A DNA stretch of 41,927 nt from JBELMB01 sp042088665 (GTDB taxonomy: Bacteria; Pseudomonadota; Alphaproteobacteria; Rhodobacterales; Rhodobacteraceae). Below, one piece after another: positions 16,926 through 25,680 of this stretch; position 1 is the first letter of the stretch; each line of letters begins with the position of its first letter. The position numbers and the translations under genes are program-made. The notes below the pieces were generated by a model. It saw only the letters and a program-made list of their open reading frames with translations. It was not told the origin of the DNA and searched no databases. The stretch is from NCBI GenBank assembly GCA_042088665.1, contig JBELMB010000029.1:1-41927 (forward strand), in the 5' to 3' direction.

Positions 16926-19282
16926 CGTGGTGCGATGAAGTTGGCCATCAGGCGAAAGGCCCCGGGCACAAGATGCGCCATCTGGTGGTGCAGGATCAGC
17001 GCGCTGTGCACATGCCGCCCCTTGCCGATCTCCGCCACCAGCAGCGCACCGGTCAGGGGCGCTTCGCCGGGATCGGACATGGAAAGCAGCGGGCTGTAAG
17101 CCGGATCCCAGCTCTTGGCAAAGTAGAGCCCGCGCTCCTTTACCCAGCCGTTCCAGTCCTCGGCCCCGATGGGATTGGGGGAAGAGAGGATCGGGTGATC
17201 GGCCAGTTGCGTGACCGTCGCGCGCTCATCCGTGACGCGCCATCGCAGCGAGGGCTGCCCGATCTCCAGCCGCCGGGGCGGCACGGTGTCGGGATCCCAG
17301 TTGTCCCAGGGCCGGTGATACAGGGTGACCAATGTGCCCCCCGCCTCGGTCCAGCGATGCAGCATGGGCATGGCGTCCAGCAATCCGGGGCGGAACCGCA
17401 TGGCAAAGATGCCGATCACGATGGCATCGAAAGAGGCGAGCGCGGTCTCGCTGCTCCATTGCGCCTCGGAGAGGGGGGTGACATCCACCCCGAGCGCCTC
17501 CAACCAGAACCCGACCTGATCATTGCCAGCCCCGATATAGCCGACACGCCCCCCCGGCAGAGCAACGTCAAAGGCCGCAATCGTGATCACCGCCGCATGC
17601 GCGCTGGCGGTCGGGGCGACGTGGTCGTGGTCAATAAGGCGGACCGTCTCTGCCGGTTGGCCATCGACCATGGCGCGGATTGCGTAGCGCCCCGGGGCAA
17701 GGGCTTGAGGTGCGGTGATCTCGAACCCGGTCTCACTTCGGATCGCGGACCACCCCTCGGGCAGATCCAGCGTCAGATCCGCCCCGACCGGCGCAAGGTC
17801 TGAGACCTGCACATGCACTGTCCTGAGGCCGGTTGCCGTGTTCAGGATATGCGCAGCCGGGGTCAGCGCGACGCGTGCGGGCGGCAGGACGACCGGCTCC
17901 TGTTCCAGCCCCAGTGGCACCGTGCACGTCACCCCCTGCCCGGCGATCTCAAGCGCGATCCGCGGGGCGTCCGGGACACGGGGATCGTAGACGGCGCGGT
18001 AGGGATCGCTGATCCCGGCATCCGCGCCGACCGACAGCGACGCGCCCTCCAGCGCCCATCCCTCCGGCAGGTCCATGCCAAGGGTTGCAGCCTCTGCCGC
18101 ACCGGGATCCAGCTCGGTCGTCAGGATGGTTTCGCTGCCCTGCTCAAGAAAGACCCGCGCCACGCGTGCGCGCGCCTCAACCCCCAGCGCGAGGCGCATG
18201 ACATGCCCCAACTGGGTCTCCTTGTCGTCGAGACGGTGCAGAATGGCACAGGACAGGTCTGCCGGGCACTGCTCCCTTGCCGCGCGCACATGTGCCAAGG
18301 CGGCAGCGGCGTTGCGCGCAACACTATCGAACGCAGGAAAGGCCTCGACCGCTGCAGAGATACCGGCCTGCGCCGCCTCAAGAGCGGCCGCAACCGGCGC
18401 GGCCCCCGGCAGTTTGGCCAGATCCCCGACGGTGCGCGGCAGCCCGGACCAGACCGCCGTGTCAGGCGCTTCCGCATGGGACACCGCGAGGTGCAAGGGC
18501 CAGTCCCGTGTCTCCCCTGCCGGTATCCAGCGCCCCATGCCTTGCGTCCGGTGATAGGCGCGCGACTGCTGACCGACGCGGTTCCAAGGCCAACCCGTCA
18601 TCTCTTCGCGGTCCGATCCCGGCACGACCATCGTGGCGGGTGGCGGTGGCAGATCATCGTCATAGGCCTGCCCCGCCCCGGACCATGCCGGCAGGTAGAG
18701 CTTGCTGACTTGCCAGACCGGCAGGTTGCTGGCCAGCGCCGGATCCGCGGCGGCCTCCATCACGTCAAACGCGGCCTGCGTCATCGCCCGGTGGTGCCCG
18801 TGCTGCCCCGGCACATCGAGAAAGGTCGGACAGATGATATCGGGTCGTTCCATCCGGATGATCTGGGCAAACCGCAGCAGCGTCCGCTCCGGTCCCCAGC
18901 GCCCCAGAGTTTCCTCGCCGCTCTTGGAGAACCCGAAATCGGTGATCGTATCAGCGGGGTGGGTCCCGTGCCAATAGAGGCGCATGCCCAGCACGTCGCA
19001 GGCGCGCTCCATCTCCCGGGTGCGCAAGGCGCCGAGATCGGTTCCCGCTTCCGTGCCAATGTCGTTCTGCCCGCCCTCCCCCCGGGTCGAACAGGCGTAC
19101 GAGATGTTCACACCGTCACGAAAGGCCAGCGCCGCCAGCATGCCCGTGATCTCGTCATCCGGATGCGCGCCCGTCTGCATGAATCGCACAACGGAGGTCA
19201 GCGGGCGCAGCGCCCACCACAACGACATCAGCCGCGGGTGCAGGCGGTCGTCTTCGATGCGTCTCTGGTCGGGGGTGGGCAT
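16922..19282 (-). CDS. PIG-L family deacetylase with C-terminal amidotransferase-like domain
   Basis: A 786-aa protein. Residues about 34-250 are PIG-L/LmbE-like: the zinc motif TGAHPDDE (H40, D42, D43), STRGEGGQND, and the distal His in GQHGHHRAM. The family removes N-acetyl groups from GlcNAc-type sugars. A middle all-beta part (about 370-560) has GWALEG and GWSAIRSE strands like NEW3-type beta domains. The C-terminal ~220 residues (GRVGYIGAGNDQVGFWLEALG, FDAIVIGIFAMRF, GGTLVTLYHRPW) resemble a class I glutamine-amidotransferase-like fold without an obvious catalytic Cys. ATG 19282 follows AGAAGGA. No signal peptide is present, so it acts in the cytosol. It sits 67 bp after the ROK regulator gene, probably in one operon. 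Confidence 0.85.
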   Translation of the reverse strand: MPTPDQRRIEDDRLHPRLMSLWWALRPLTSVVRFMQTGAHPDDEITGMLAALAFRDGVNISYACSTRGEGGQNDIGTEAGTDLGALRTREMERACDVLGMRLYWHGTHPADTITDFGFSKSGEETLGRWGPERTLLRFAQIIRMERPDIICPTFLDVPGQHGHHRAMTQAAFDVMEAAADPALASNLPVWQVSKLYLPAWSGAGQAYDDDLPPPPATMVVPGSDREEMTGWPWNRVGQQSRAYHRTQGMGRWIPAGETRDWPLHLAVSHAEAPDTAVWSGLPRTVGDLAKLPGAAPVAAALEAAQAGISAAVEAFPAFDSVARNAAAALAHVRAAREQCPADLSCAILHRLDDKETQLGHVMRLALGVEARARVARVFLEQGSETILTTELDPGAAEAATLGMDLPEGWALEGASLSVGADAGISDPYRAVYDPRVPDAPRIALEIAGQGVTCTVPLGLEQEPVVLPPARVALTPAAHILNTATGLRTVHVQVSDLAPVGADLTLDLPEGWSAIRSETGFEITAPQALAPGRYAIRAMVDGQPAETVRLIDHDHVAPTASAHAAVITIAAFDVALPGGRVGYIGAGNDQVGFWLEALGVDVTPLSEAQWSSETALASFDAIVIGIFAMRFRPGLLDAMPMLHRWTEAGGTLVTLYHRPWDNWDPDTVPPRRLEIGQPSLRWRVTDERATVTQLADHPILSSPNPIGAEDWNGWVKERGLYFAKSWDPAYSPLLSMSDPGEAPLTGALLVAEIGKGRHVHSALILHHQMAHLVPGAFRLMANFIAPR

Positions 19283-19349
19283 GGGTCTGTCCTTCTTGCA
19301 GGCGTCCAAAGGTCTGGTCGAGGCGTCACATCGGCAAAGGGGCGACCCG

Positions 19350-20522
19350 TCAGACGCGCGTTGCGATGCGCGGGGTAAAGGCGCGGTTGATCACCAGCGC
19401 CGCGGCGCCCAGCGCGCCGGTCATCCGCCCCGCGGTCCCGCGCAGCAACCGGGGTCCTGCGCGATTGGGCCTGTTGGAAACGGATCGCTCCGCCAGCGTG
19501 ACTGCACCGATCAAATGATCGAAAACCGCGTCCGGCATGGCACCGCCAAGCACCACCACTTCGGGATCGAGCATGTTTTCGACGATTGCGATGGCGGTCG
19601 AGAGCGGGGCCGCCGCGGCGTCCAGCCATTCGAACAGGGCCGGTGCACCATCGCAATAGGCCCGGGCCAGATCGGCGCTGTTGTCGATCCCGATGCCCCG
19701 GGACGCCATATGGGATTGAACGGACAGGCGGCTCAGGACAGTTTCCAGCGACACCATGCGACCCTCCGCATGAACCGGGATATGGCCCAGTTCGCCGGCA
19801 TTGCCGAAGGCGCCCGTCACAAGATGCCCGTTCTGGATGACCCCAAGCCCCAGACCATTGCCGAAATACACGAAGGCAAACGTATCAACCCCGCGCGCCA
19901 CGCCGGACAGGCGCTCTGCCACGGCAGCGGCGTTGGCGTCGTTCTCGACGACCACGGGGATGCCCAGCGCCTCTGAAAACCACGCGGCGGGGGCCACGTC
20001 ATGAAAGATCGGCAACTCGGATCCCGTGCCGCTCAGCCCGGTCCGGCCAAAGGGCCCCGGCATGACGATCCCTGCCCCAAGCACCCGCGTGTCGGCGCTG
20101 TTGACCTGCGAGAGAATACTGGCCTTTGCCTCTTGTACCGCGGCCGTCACCCCGGCCAGATCGCGCGCCATCAGCGCCCGGCGCTCTGACACGAGCGGCG
20201 TGCCGCATAGGTCGAGCACCGCGGCAAAGACCGCATCGGGCCGGATCTCGATGCCCACGGCAAAGCCACCCTCGGGGTTGAGGCCATATTGCACGGGCGG
20301 CTGGCCGCGCGCGCTGGCCCGGCGCCCCTGTTCGCTGAGCATCCCGTCCGCCAGCAGATCGGCGATGATGTTCGAGACAGCCTGCGTCGAAAGCCCCGAC
20401 CCCCGCGCGATTTCTGCGCGACCGATCTGGCCGGCTTCGCGCACCCGGTCCAGCACCATCTGTCTGTTGTGGTTGCGCGCGCGCTCGGCATTGGCACCCA
20501 CGGTTTTTGTCATCGTGGTCAT
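19350..20522 (-). CDS. ROK-family (NagC/XylR-type) transcriptional regulator
   Basis: A 390-aa protein. Residues about 15-75 are a winged helix-turn-helix (GQIGRAEIARGSGLSTQAVS). The ROK sugar-binding domain follows, with VENDANAAAVAE near 200 and FGNAGELGHIPVHAEG near 240. The usual ROK zinc cysteines (CxCGxxGC) that follow the GH motif are absent here, so effector sensing may differ. It is divergent from the ABC operon, and a 13-bp palindrome lies 15 bp before its own start. It therefore probably represses both directions until the imported sugar or its phosphate binds. The PIG-L and EamA genes follow on the same strand. Confidence 0.9.
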   Translation of the reverse strand: MTTMTKTVGANAERARNHNRQMVLDRVREAGQIGRAEIARGSGLSTQAVSNIIADLLADGMLSEQGRRASARGQPPVQYGLNPEGGFAVGIEIRPDAVFAAVLDLCGTPLVSERRALMARDLAGVTAAVQEAKASILSQVNSADTRVLGAGIVMPGPFGRTGLSGTGSELPIFHDVAPAAWFSEALGIPVVVENDANAAAVAERLSGVARGVDTFAFVYFGNGLGLGVIQNGHLVTGAFGNAGELGHIPVHAEGRMVSLETVLSRLSVQSHMASRGIGIDNSADLARAYCDGAPALFEWLDAAAAPLSTAIAIVENMLDPEVVVLGGAMPDAVFDHLIGAVTLAERSVSNRPNRAGPRLLRGTAGRMTGALGAAALVINRAFTPRIATRV

Positions 20523-20536
20523 TCCGGCGGATTAAC

Positions 20537-20568
20537 TCAAGTTACTTGAAGATACAAGCGCTCTGGTT
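20537..20568 (+). promoter_or_regulatory. Palindromic operator and possible promoter of the sugar ABC operon
   Basis: TCAAG-TTA-CTTGA (20537-20549) is a perfect palindrome between the divergent ROK gene and the binding-protein gene. TTGAAG (20546-20551) overlaps its right arm and could be a -35, with TAGCCT 17 nt on as a weak -10. The overlap fits repression by the ROK protein. Confidence 0.45.
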
Positions 20569-20644
20569 TAGCCTGCATCCATTCGCGGCTGTGGCCCGAA
20601 GGTGACTGGCGCAAAGCCAGCGTGATCCAAAAGGGAGTAACGAC

Positions 20645-21907
20645 ATGAAATTGACCAAGTTGAAGGCGCTGGCCCTGGCTTCGGCCACCAGCACGCTGGC
20701 GTTGTTTTCATCGGCCGCAAACGCCGTTGAAATCGAATATTGGCAGTATTTCTTTGATGCCCGTGTCACGGCCATGGAGCAGCTGATCGAAAACTTCGAG
20801 GCGGCGAACCCGGACATCACTGTCAAGATGACCCATTTCCCCTATGCGGACTACCGCACCAAGGTGGCCGCGGCGATCCCCGCCGGTGAGGGCCCCGACG
20901 TGGTGCAGCTGTTTTACGGCTGGCTCAATGACTACAAGGCCGCCAGCCTGATCCAGCCGCTGCCGGCGGAAAGTTTTGACGCCGATACCATCGATGCGGA
21001 ATTCTTCCCGATGGTCAGCGCGATGCGCGAGGGCGACAACTATTGGGCCCTGCCGACCGCGGTGCGCTCGCTGGCGCTGTTCTACAACACGCGCCTCTTT
21101 GACGCCGCCGGGATCGACGGCCCGCCCGAAACCCTTGACGAAATGCTCGCCATCGGCGCCCAGATGACAGAGCGCGACGGCGCCGGAAACCTGACGCAGG
21201 CCGGGCTGACCATGGGCATGACCGCGCAGGACCACCACTGGTTTCGCGAAGGTCTGGTACGCCAGTTCGGTGGCGAACCCTATCTCGATGACTACAAGAC
21301 CGTGAACTACAACACCGAGGCCGGTGTGGCCGCGATGGAGTTCTACGTAGGCCTTGGTGGCGACGAAGGCATCGGCGCGATCGGTTTCATGGACGAACCG
21401 CAAGCGGCCTTCAAGGCCGGGCGCGCGGCCATGCACATCGACGGATCATTCCGCATCGGCTCCCTGAACAAGACCCGTGGTCTGAAATGGGGTGTCGCGG
21501 AACTGCCCGCGACCGGCGAAGGCGTGCGGTCGAACTATTCCTCCTACTGGGTGAATGCGATCACCAGCAAGGCAGAGGGAGAGAAATACGACGCCTCGGT
21601 CAAGTTCATGCAATACGTGACCTCGGACGAGGCCATGCAGATCTGGCTCGACGTTGTGGGTGAACTGCCCGCAAAGCCCTCGGTCGGACTGACCGAAGCC
21701 AATGCAAACGACGCGACTTACGGTCCCTTCATCCGGGGGCTGGCCTATGCCAACACCACGAAATTCGTGAACGAAAGCGCCCAGCGGCAGCTTTTGATCG
21801 ACCTTGTCGAGCGGGTGAAACTCGAAGGCATGTCGGTGGCGGACTCCCTCGCCATCGCGGCTGAAGAAGAGCAGAAATTGCTCGACGCCTTCTACTCGAC
21901 GAACTGA
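20645..21907 (+). CDS. Sugar ABC transporter solute-binding protein
   Basis: A 420-aa family 1 extracellular solute-binding protein. The signal peptide is residues 1-27 (KALALASATSTLALFSSAANA), cleaved before VEIEYWQYF. The mature part has FYNTRLFDAAGIDGPPETLDE, the hinge-type segment common in MalE/UgpB-like proteins, and AAFKAGRAAMHIDGSF in the second lobe. A strong GGGAG site precedes the ATG. It is the first gene of a coupled operon. The ligand is unknown; the downstream lyase, kinases and nearby deacetylase suggest a sugar conjugate or modified monosaccharide. Confidence 0.93.
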   Translation: MKLTKLKALALASATSTLALFSSAANAVEIEYWQYFFDARVTAMEQLIENFEAANPDITVKMTHFPYADYRTKVAAAIPAGEGPDVVQLFYGWLNDYKAASLIQPLPAESFDADTIDAEFFPMVSAMREGDNYWALPTAVRSLALFYNTRLFDAAGIDGPPETLDEMLAIGAQMTERDGAGNLTQAGLTMGMTAQDHHWFREGLVRQFGGEPYLDDYKTVNYNTEAGVAAMEFYVGLGGDEGIGAIGFMDEPQAAFKAGRAAMHIDGSFRIGSLNKTRGLKWGVAELPATGEGVRSNYSSYWVNAITSKAEGEKYDASVKFMQYVTSDEAMQIWLDVVGELPAKPSVGLTEANANDATYGPFIRGLAYANTTKFVNESAQRQLLIDLVERVKLEGMSVADSLAIAAEEEQKLLDAFYSTN

Positions 21908-21955
21908 GAACGGCGCGCGCCGTTCTTGTCGAGGGGCGCGGTTCGCCGCGCCCCT
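21907..21955 (+). promoter_or_regulatory. Two strong hairpins after the binding-protein gene
   Basis: The first is a perfect 20-bp palindrome with arms AGAACGGCGC/GCGCCGTTCT (21907-21926). The second is a 10-bp GC stem, AGGGGCGCGG/CCGCGCCCCT, closed by a TTCG tetraloop (21932-21955). They lie between the binding-protein and first permease genes. From known operons, such structures protect the upstream mRNA and limit read-through, giving excess binding protein. Confidence 0.7.
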
Positions 21956-21978
21956 TCCTCTCCCTCCGGGCCAGCCTC

Positions 21979-22866
21979 ATGTACAAGAGCCTTTCCATCC
22001 GCCAGAAACAGATCGTCTGGGCCTGGGGTTTCCTCGCGCTGCCGGTGATCTTTTACGTGGTGATCCGGTTCTACCCGACCGGCAACGCCATGGTGATCTC
22101 CTTTCAGGACTGGAACCTGCTGGGCGACCGCACCTGGGCGGGTTGGGCCAATTACGAAAAGCTCTGGAACAACCCGGTCTTCTGGCAGGTGTTTCGCAAC
22201 ACCTTTGTCTACCTGCTGCTGGGCACGCCGATCAGCCTCGTACTGTCGTTTTTCATTGCCTATCATCTGGACAAGACGCGGTTCATGCATGGCTTCATCC
22301 GGATGCTGTACTTTCTGCCGTTCATGACCAGCGCGGTCGCGATGGCATGGGTCTGGCGCTGGTTCTACCAGCCGGTGCCGATCGGGCTGTTCAACAATGC
22401 CCTCGCCGATTTCGGCATCCCCCAGATCCAGTTCCTGCGCTCGACCACCAATGCGCTGCCCGCGATTCTTGCCCCCGCCGTCTGGGCCGGGCTGGGGTTC
22501 CAGATCATCATCTTCATGGCCGGTCTGCGCGCCATCCCGCAAAGCTATTACGAGGCGGCGCGCATCGACGGTGTCTCGACCTGGAGCGTGTTGTTCGAGA
22601 TCACGATCCCGCTGCTGAAACCCACCATCGTGTTTCTCGTGGTGTTTTCCTCCATCGGCTTCCTGCGCATCTTTGATCAGGTGTTCAACATGACCACCGG
22701 AGATCCCGGCGGGCCGCTGAATTCCACCAAGCCGCTGGTCCTGCAGATCTACCAGAGCGCCTTTACGGATTTCGACATGGGCTATGCTGCGGCGCAGACC
22801 GTGGTGCTGTTCATGATCCTGCTCGTTGTCTCACTGTTCCAGCTGTATCTGCTGAGGGATCGCTGA
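21979..22866 (+). CDS. Sugar ABC transporter permease (MalF/UgpA-like)
   Basis: A 295-aa inner-membrane protein with six hydrophobic segments. The EAA loop is YYEAARIDGVSTWSVLFEITIP near residue 195, which contacts the ATPase. It has the usual length for CUT1-family permeases. It starts after the paired hairpins that separate it from the binding-protein gene, and its TGA overlaps the next ATG by one base. Confidence 0.93.
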   Translation: MYKSLSIRQKQIVWAWGFLALPVIFYVVIRFYPTGNAMVISFQDWNLLGDRTWAGWANYEKLWNNPVFWQVFRNTFVYLLLGTPISLVLSFFIAYHLDKTRFMHGFIRMLYFLPFMTSAVAMAWVWRWFYQPVPIGLFNNALADFGIPQIQFLRSTTNALPAILAPAVWAGLGFQIIIFMAGLRAIPQSYYEAARIDGVSTWSVLFEITIPLLKPTIVFLVVFSSIGFLRIFDQVFNMTTGDPGGPLNSTKPLVLQIYQSAFTDFDMGYAAAQTVVLFMILLVVSLFQLYLLRDR

Positions 22867-23744
22867 TGGCCGCCACCGACGATATCCGTCCCTCATCAGA
22901 CGTGCTGTTCCAGCGCAACGCCGCCCGGCGCAGGGCGAGCGCGGGCCAATACCTGCGCTGGGGGTTGCTGTTCCTTGGCGGGATCCTGATGGTCATGCCG
23001 ATCGTCTACATGATCTCCACCTCGCTCAAATGGCCCCATGAGATCTACGATGTCTCGCTGATCCCCAAGGAACCCCACCTCGAAAACTACACCTACGTGC
23101 TGGAAGACGGCCGTTTCTATGGCTGGTTCGTCAATTCGCTGGTCATCGCCGTGATCACCACCGTGTCGAACGTGCTGTTCGACAGTCTCGTGGGCTATAC
23201 CCTGTGCAAATTCCGCTTTCCGGGGCGCTACATCGTCTTTATCGCGATCCTCTCGACGCTGATGATACCGACCGAAATGCTGGTCATCCCATGGTATCTC
23301 ATGAGCCAGACCTTTGGCTGGCTGGACAGCTACTGGGGCATCATGTTCCCCGGCCTGATGACCGCCTTTGGCACCTTTCTCATGAAGCAGTTCTTTGAGA
23401 CGGTGCCCGACGATTTCATCGAGGCGGCGCGCATCGACGGGCTGAACGAATTGCAGATCTGGTGGACGGTGGCGATGCCGCTGGTCAAACCGGCGCTGGC
23501 GGCATTGGCGATCTTTGTCTTCCTTGGCAACTGGACGGCGTTCATCTGGCCGCTGATCGTGACCAATTCATGGGACATGTACACGCTGCCCGTGGGGCTT
23601 TCGACCTTTGCCGACGAGGCGGACGTCGCCTGGGAGCTGGTGATGACCGGCGCTGCGATTTCGACCATCCCGACGCTTGTGGTCTTTCTGATCTTCCAGC
23701 GCTTTATCATCCGCGGCGTCGTGATGGCGGGGCTGAAAGGATGA
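22866..23744 (+). CDS. Sugar ABC transporter permease (MalG/UgpE-like)
   Basis: A 292-aa inner-membrane protein with six hydrophobic segments. The EAA loop is FIEAARIDGLNELQIWWTVA, near residue 185, and the C-terminus is FIIRGVVMAGLKG, typical of MalG-type permeases. It is coupled to both neighbours (TGATG upstream, ATGA downstream), so it is part of one transcript with the first permease, the VOC protein and the lyase. Confidence 0.93.
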   Translation: MAATDDIRPSSDVLFQRNAARRRASAGQYLRWGLLFLGGILMVMPIVYMISTSLKWPHEIYDVSLIPKEPHLENYTYVLEDGRFYGWFVNSLVIAVITTVSNVLFDSLVGYTLCKFRFPGRYIVFIAILSTLMIPTEMLVIPWYLMSQTFGWLDSYWGIMFPGLMTAFGTFLMKQFFETVPDDFIEAARIDGLNELQIWWTVAMPLVKPALAALAIFVFLGNWTAFIWPLIVTNSWDMYTLPVGLSTFADEADVAWELVMTGAAISTIPTLVVFLIFQRFIIRGVVMAGLKG

Positions 23745-24196
23745 CTGCCGCAGGCGCGCAGAACCCGGTCGCGGGCGTGGCTGTCTCTGCGCTGGACCAC
23801 GTCCACCTTTATGTGGCGGATGTCGAAACGGCGGCAGACTGGTATCGGCGCATCCTCGGACTGTTGGTCCTGCCCAGTTCGAAACGCGACCGTGGCAGTC
23901 TCTATCTGGCAACCGCGCGCGGACAATACTGTGCGACGCTGTTCACCGGCAAGCCCCCTTCGGACGGCGATCACACCACCGCCTTTCGGGTGCCCGGCAC
24001 AGCTTTCATGGCGTTTGGCGACAAGCTGGGCACGCTCGGTCTGGCCAACCGCAAGGGCGGGGTTCTGGCGCGTGAGGATGCAATCGACAATGGTCTGGCG
24101 TGGTCCTACTACTTTGCCGATCCCGACGGCAACCACCTGGAAATCACCACATATGACCACCAGAAGGTGCGCAACACGCTGGGAGCAAACGCGTGA
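23741..24196 (+). CDS. VOC-family (glyoxalase/dioxygenase fold) protein
   Basis: A 151-aa protein. SALDHVHLYVADVETAADWY at residues 16-35 gives the first metal His, and YYFADPDGNHLEITTYD near 120-137 gives the C-terminal metal Glu, so a metal-binding vicinal-oxygen-chelate fold is clear. It could be an epimerase, lyase or glyoxalase-like enzyme acting on the imported compound. The ATG at 23741 overlaps the permease stop, and its own stop overlaps the GTG of the lyase gene. Confidence 0.85.
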   Translation: MTAAGAQNPVAGVAVSALDHVHLYVADVETAADWYRRILGLLVLPSSKRDRGSLYLATARGQYCATLFTGKPPSDGDHTTAFRVPGTAFMAFGDKLGTLGLANRKGGVLAREDAIDNGLAWSYYFADPDGNHLEITTYDHQKVRNTLGANA

Positions 24197-25677
24197 CAGA
24201 CACGTCCACCTTTCCCGATCCGGTCTATCGTGACACCGTGCTTGCGCCGCTTTTCGAGGGGGTGAAATCCCACTACGCACAGGGCATGGCCGCCATCAAC
24301 CGCGCCCATCTGGTGATGCTGGCAGAGACGGGAATCCTGACCGATGCCGAGGCCCGCGCCCTCGCCAAAGCGCTGCGTGCCATCGAGGACGAGGTCGACA
24401 TCCCCGCCCTCACCTATACCGGTGAACACGAAGACTACTTCTTCCTCGTCGAGGCGGAACTGCGCAAGCGTCTGGGGGATCTAGGCGGCGCGCTGCACAC
24501 GGCCCGATCCCGCAATGACATGGACCACACGCTGTTCAAACTAGCGCTGCGGCACCGCGTGGCAGGTCTGGCGCAAGAGGTCCACGCCCTCGCCGGGGCG
24601 CTGATCAAGAAGGCCCGTGTCGAGGCCGACACCCTGATCGTTGCCTATACCCACGGGCAGCCTGCGCAACCGACGACCTTTGGCCACTACCTTGGTGCCG
24701 CGATCGAAGTGCTCTTGCGCGATGCTGACCGCCTCGACGCCGCCGCGGAGGGGCTGGAGCATTGCCCGATGGGCGCTGCCGCGATCACGACCTCCGGCTT
24801 TCCCATCGACCGGGCGCGGGTGGCAGATCTCTTGGGGTTTGATGCGCCTCTGCTGAACTCCTACGGCTGCATCGCTTCGGTGGACTATGTCACCGGGCTC
24901 TATTCCGCGATCAAGCTGGTGTTCCTGCATCTCGGGCGGCTGATTCAGGACCTGCAGTTCTGGTCCGCCTTCGAGGTCGGGCAGCTTTATGTGCCCAACA
25001 GCCTCGTGCAGATCAGCTCCATCATGCCGCAAAAGCGCAATCCAGTGCCGATCGAACACCTGCGCCACATGGCCAGCGTCACGGTCGGGCGCTGTGACAT
25101 GGTGGTGGGGGTGATGCACAACACCCCCTTCACGGACATGAACGACAGCGAAGGCGAGGTGCAGCAGGCAGGCTACGCCGCCTTTGACAGTGGCAGTCGG
25201 GTGCTGCGGCTGCTGGCCGCCTTCCTTCCCGCCTGCCAGATCAACGCCGACCGCGTGGCGCGCACCAGTGACGCCGCCTGCGTGACCATCACCGAACTGG
25301 CCGACAGCCTTGTGCGCGACGAGGGTCTCAGCTTTCGGCAGGCGCATGAGATCGCCGCACAGGTGGCGCGGGCCGTGATCGCGCAGGGCGTGCCTCTGGG
25401 TCAAGGCTATGGCGCCTTTGCCGAGGCCTTTGCCGCCGCCGCGGGGCGCGCACCCGCATTGTCCGAGGCGGCGTTCCGCACGGCGGTCTCGGCCCGCACC
25501 TTTGTCAACCGGCGCGACCGTCCGGGCGGCCCGGCCCCTGCCGCGCTCTTGCCCGCGCTGGATGGCTACGCCGCCACGCTGGACGCGCTGGCCGCGCGGC
25601 AGGCAACCCGCGAAGCGCGCCACGCAAGCGCACATCAGGCATTGGAGACCGCCTTTGCAGACGTCCTTGGGAGGTAG
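24193..25677 (+). CDS. Argininosuccinate lyase-like enzyme (fumarase/aspartase superfamily)
   Basis: A 494-aa protein with the three superfamily motifs: HTARSRNDMDHT near residue 98, YTHGQPAQPTTFGHYL with the catalytic His region near 153, and the flexible-loop signature ISSIMPQKRNP near 275 holding the catalytic Ser. It resembles ArgH but is embedded and translationally coupled (GTGA) in a sugar ABC operon, so a role in arginine synthesis is unlikely. From family knowledge, members cleave C-N or C-O bonds to release fumarate or a related product, as in EDDS lyase. Cleavage of an imported N-substituted dicarboxylate or sugar conjugate is an inference. Confidence 0.85.
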   Translation: MTDTSTFPDPVYRDTVLAPLFEGVKSHYAQGMAAINRAHLVMLAETGILTDAEARALAKALRAIEDEVDIPALTYTGEHEDYFFLVEAELRKRLGDLGGALHTARSRNDMDHTLFKLALRHRVAGLAQEVHALAGALIKKARVEADTLIVAYTHGQPAQPTTFGHYLGAAIEVLLRDADRLDAAAEGLEHCPMGAAAITTSGFPIDRARVADLLGFDAPLLNSYGCIASVDYVTGLYSAIKLVFLHLGRLIQDLQFWSAFEVGQLYVPNSLVQISSIMPQKRNPVPIEHLRHMASVTVGRCDMVVGVMHNTPFTDMNDSEGEVQQAGYAAFDSGSRVLRLLAAFLPACQINADRVARTSDAACVTITELADSLVRDEGLSFRQAHEIAAQVARAVIAQGVPLGQGYGAFAEAFAAAAGRAPALSEAAFRTAVSARTFVNRRDRPGGPAPAALLPALDGYAATLDALAARQATREARHASAHQALETAFADVLGR

Positions 25678-25680
25678 AGC

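Noticed and set aside
24193..25677. Assignment as the arginine-biosynthetic ArgH
   Set aside because: It is translationally coupled within a sugar ABC operon, and no arginine genes are near.
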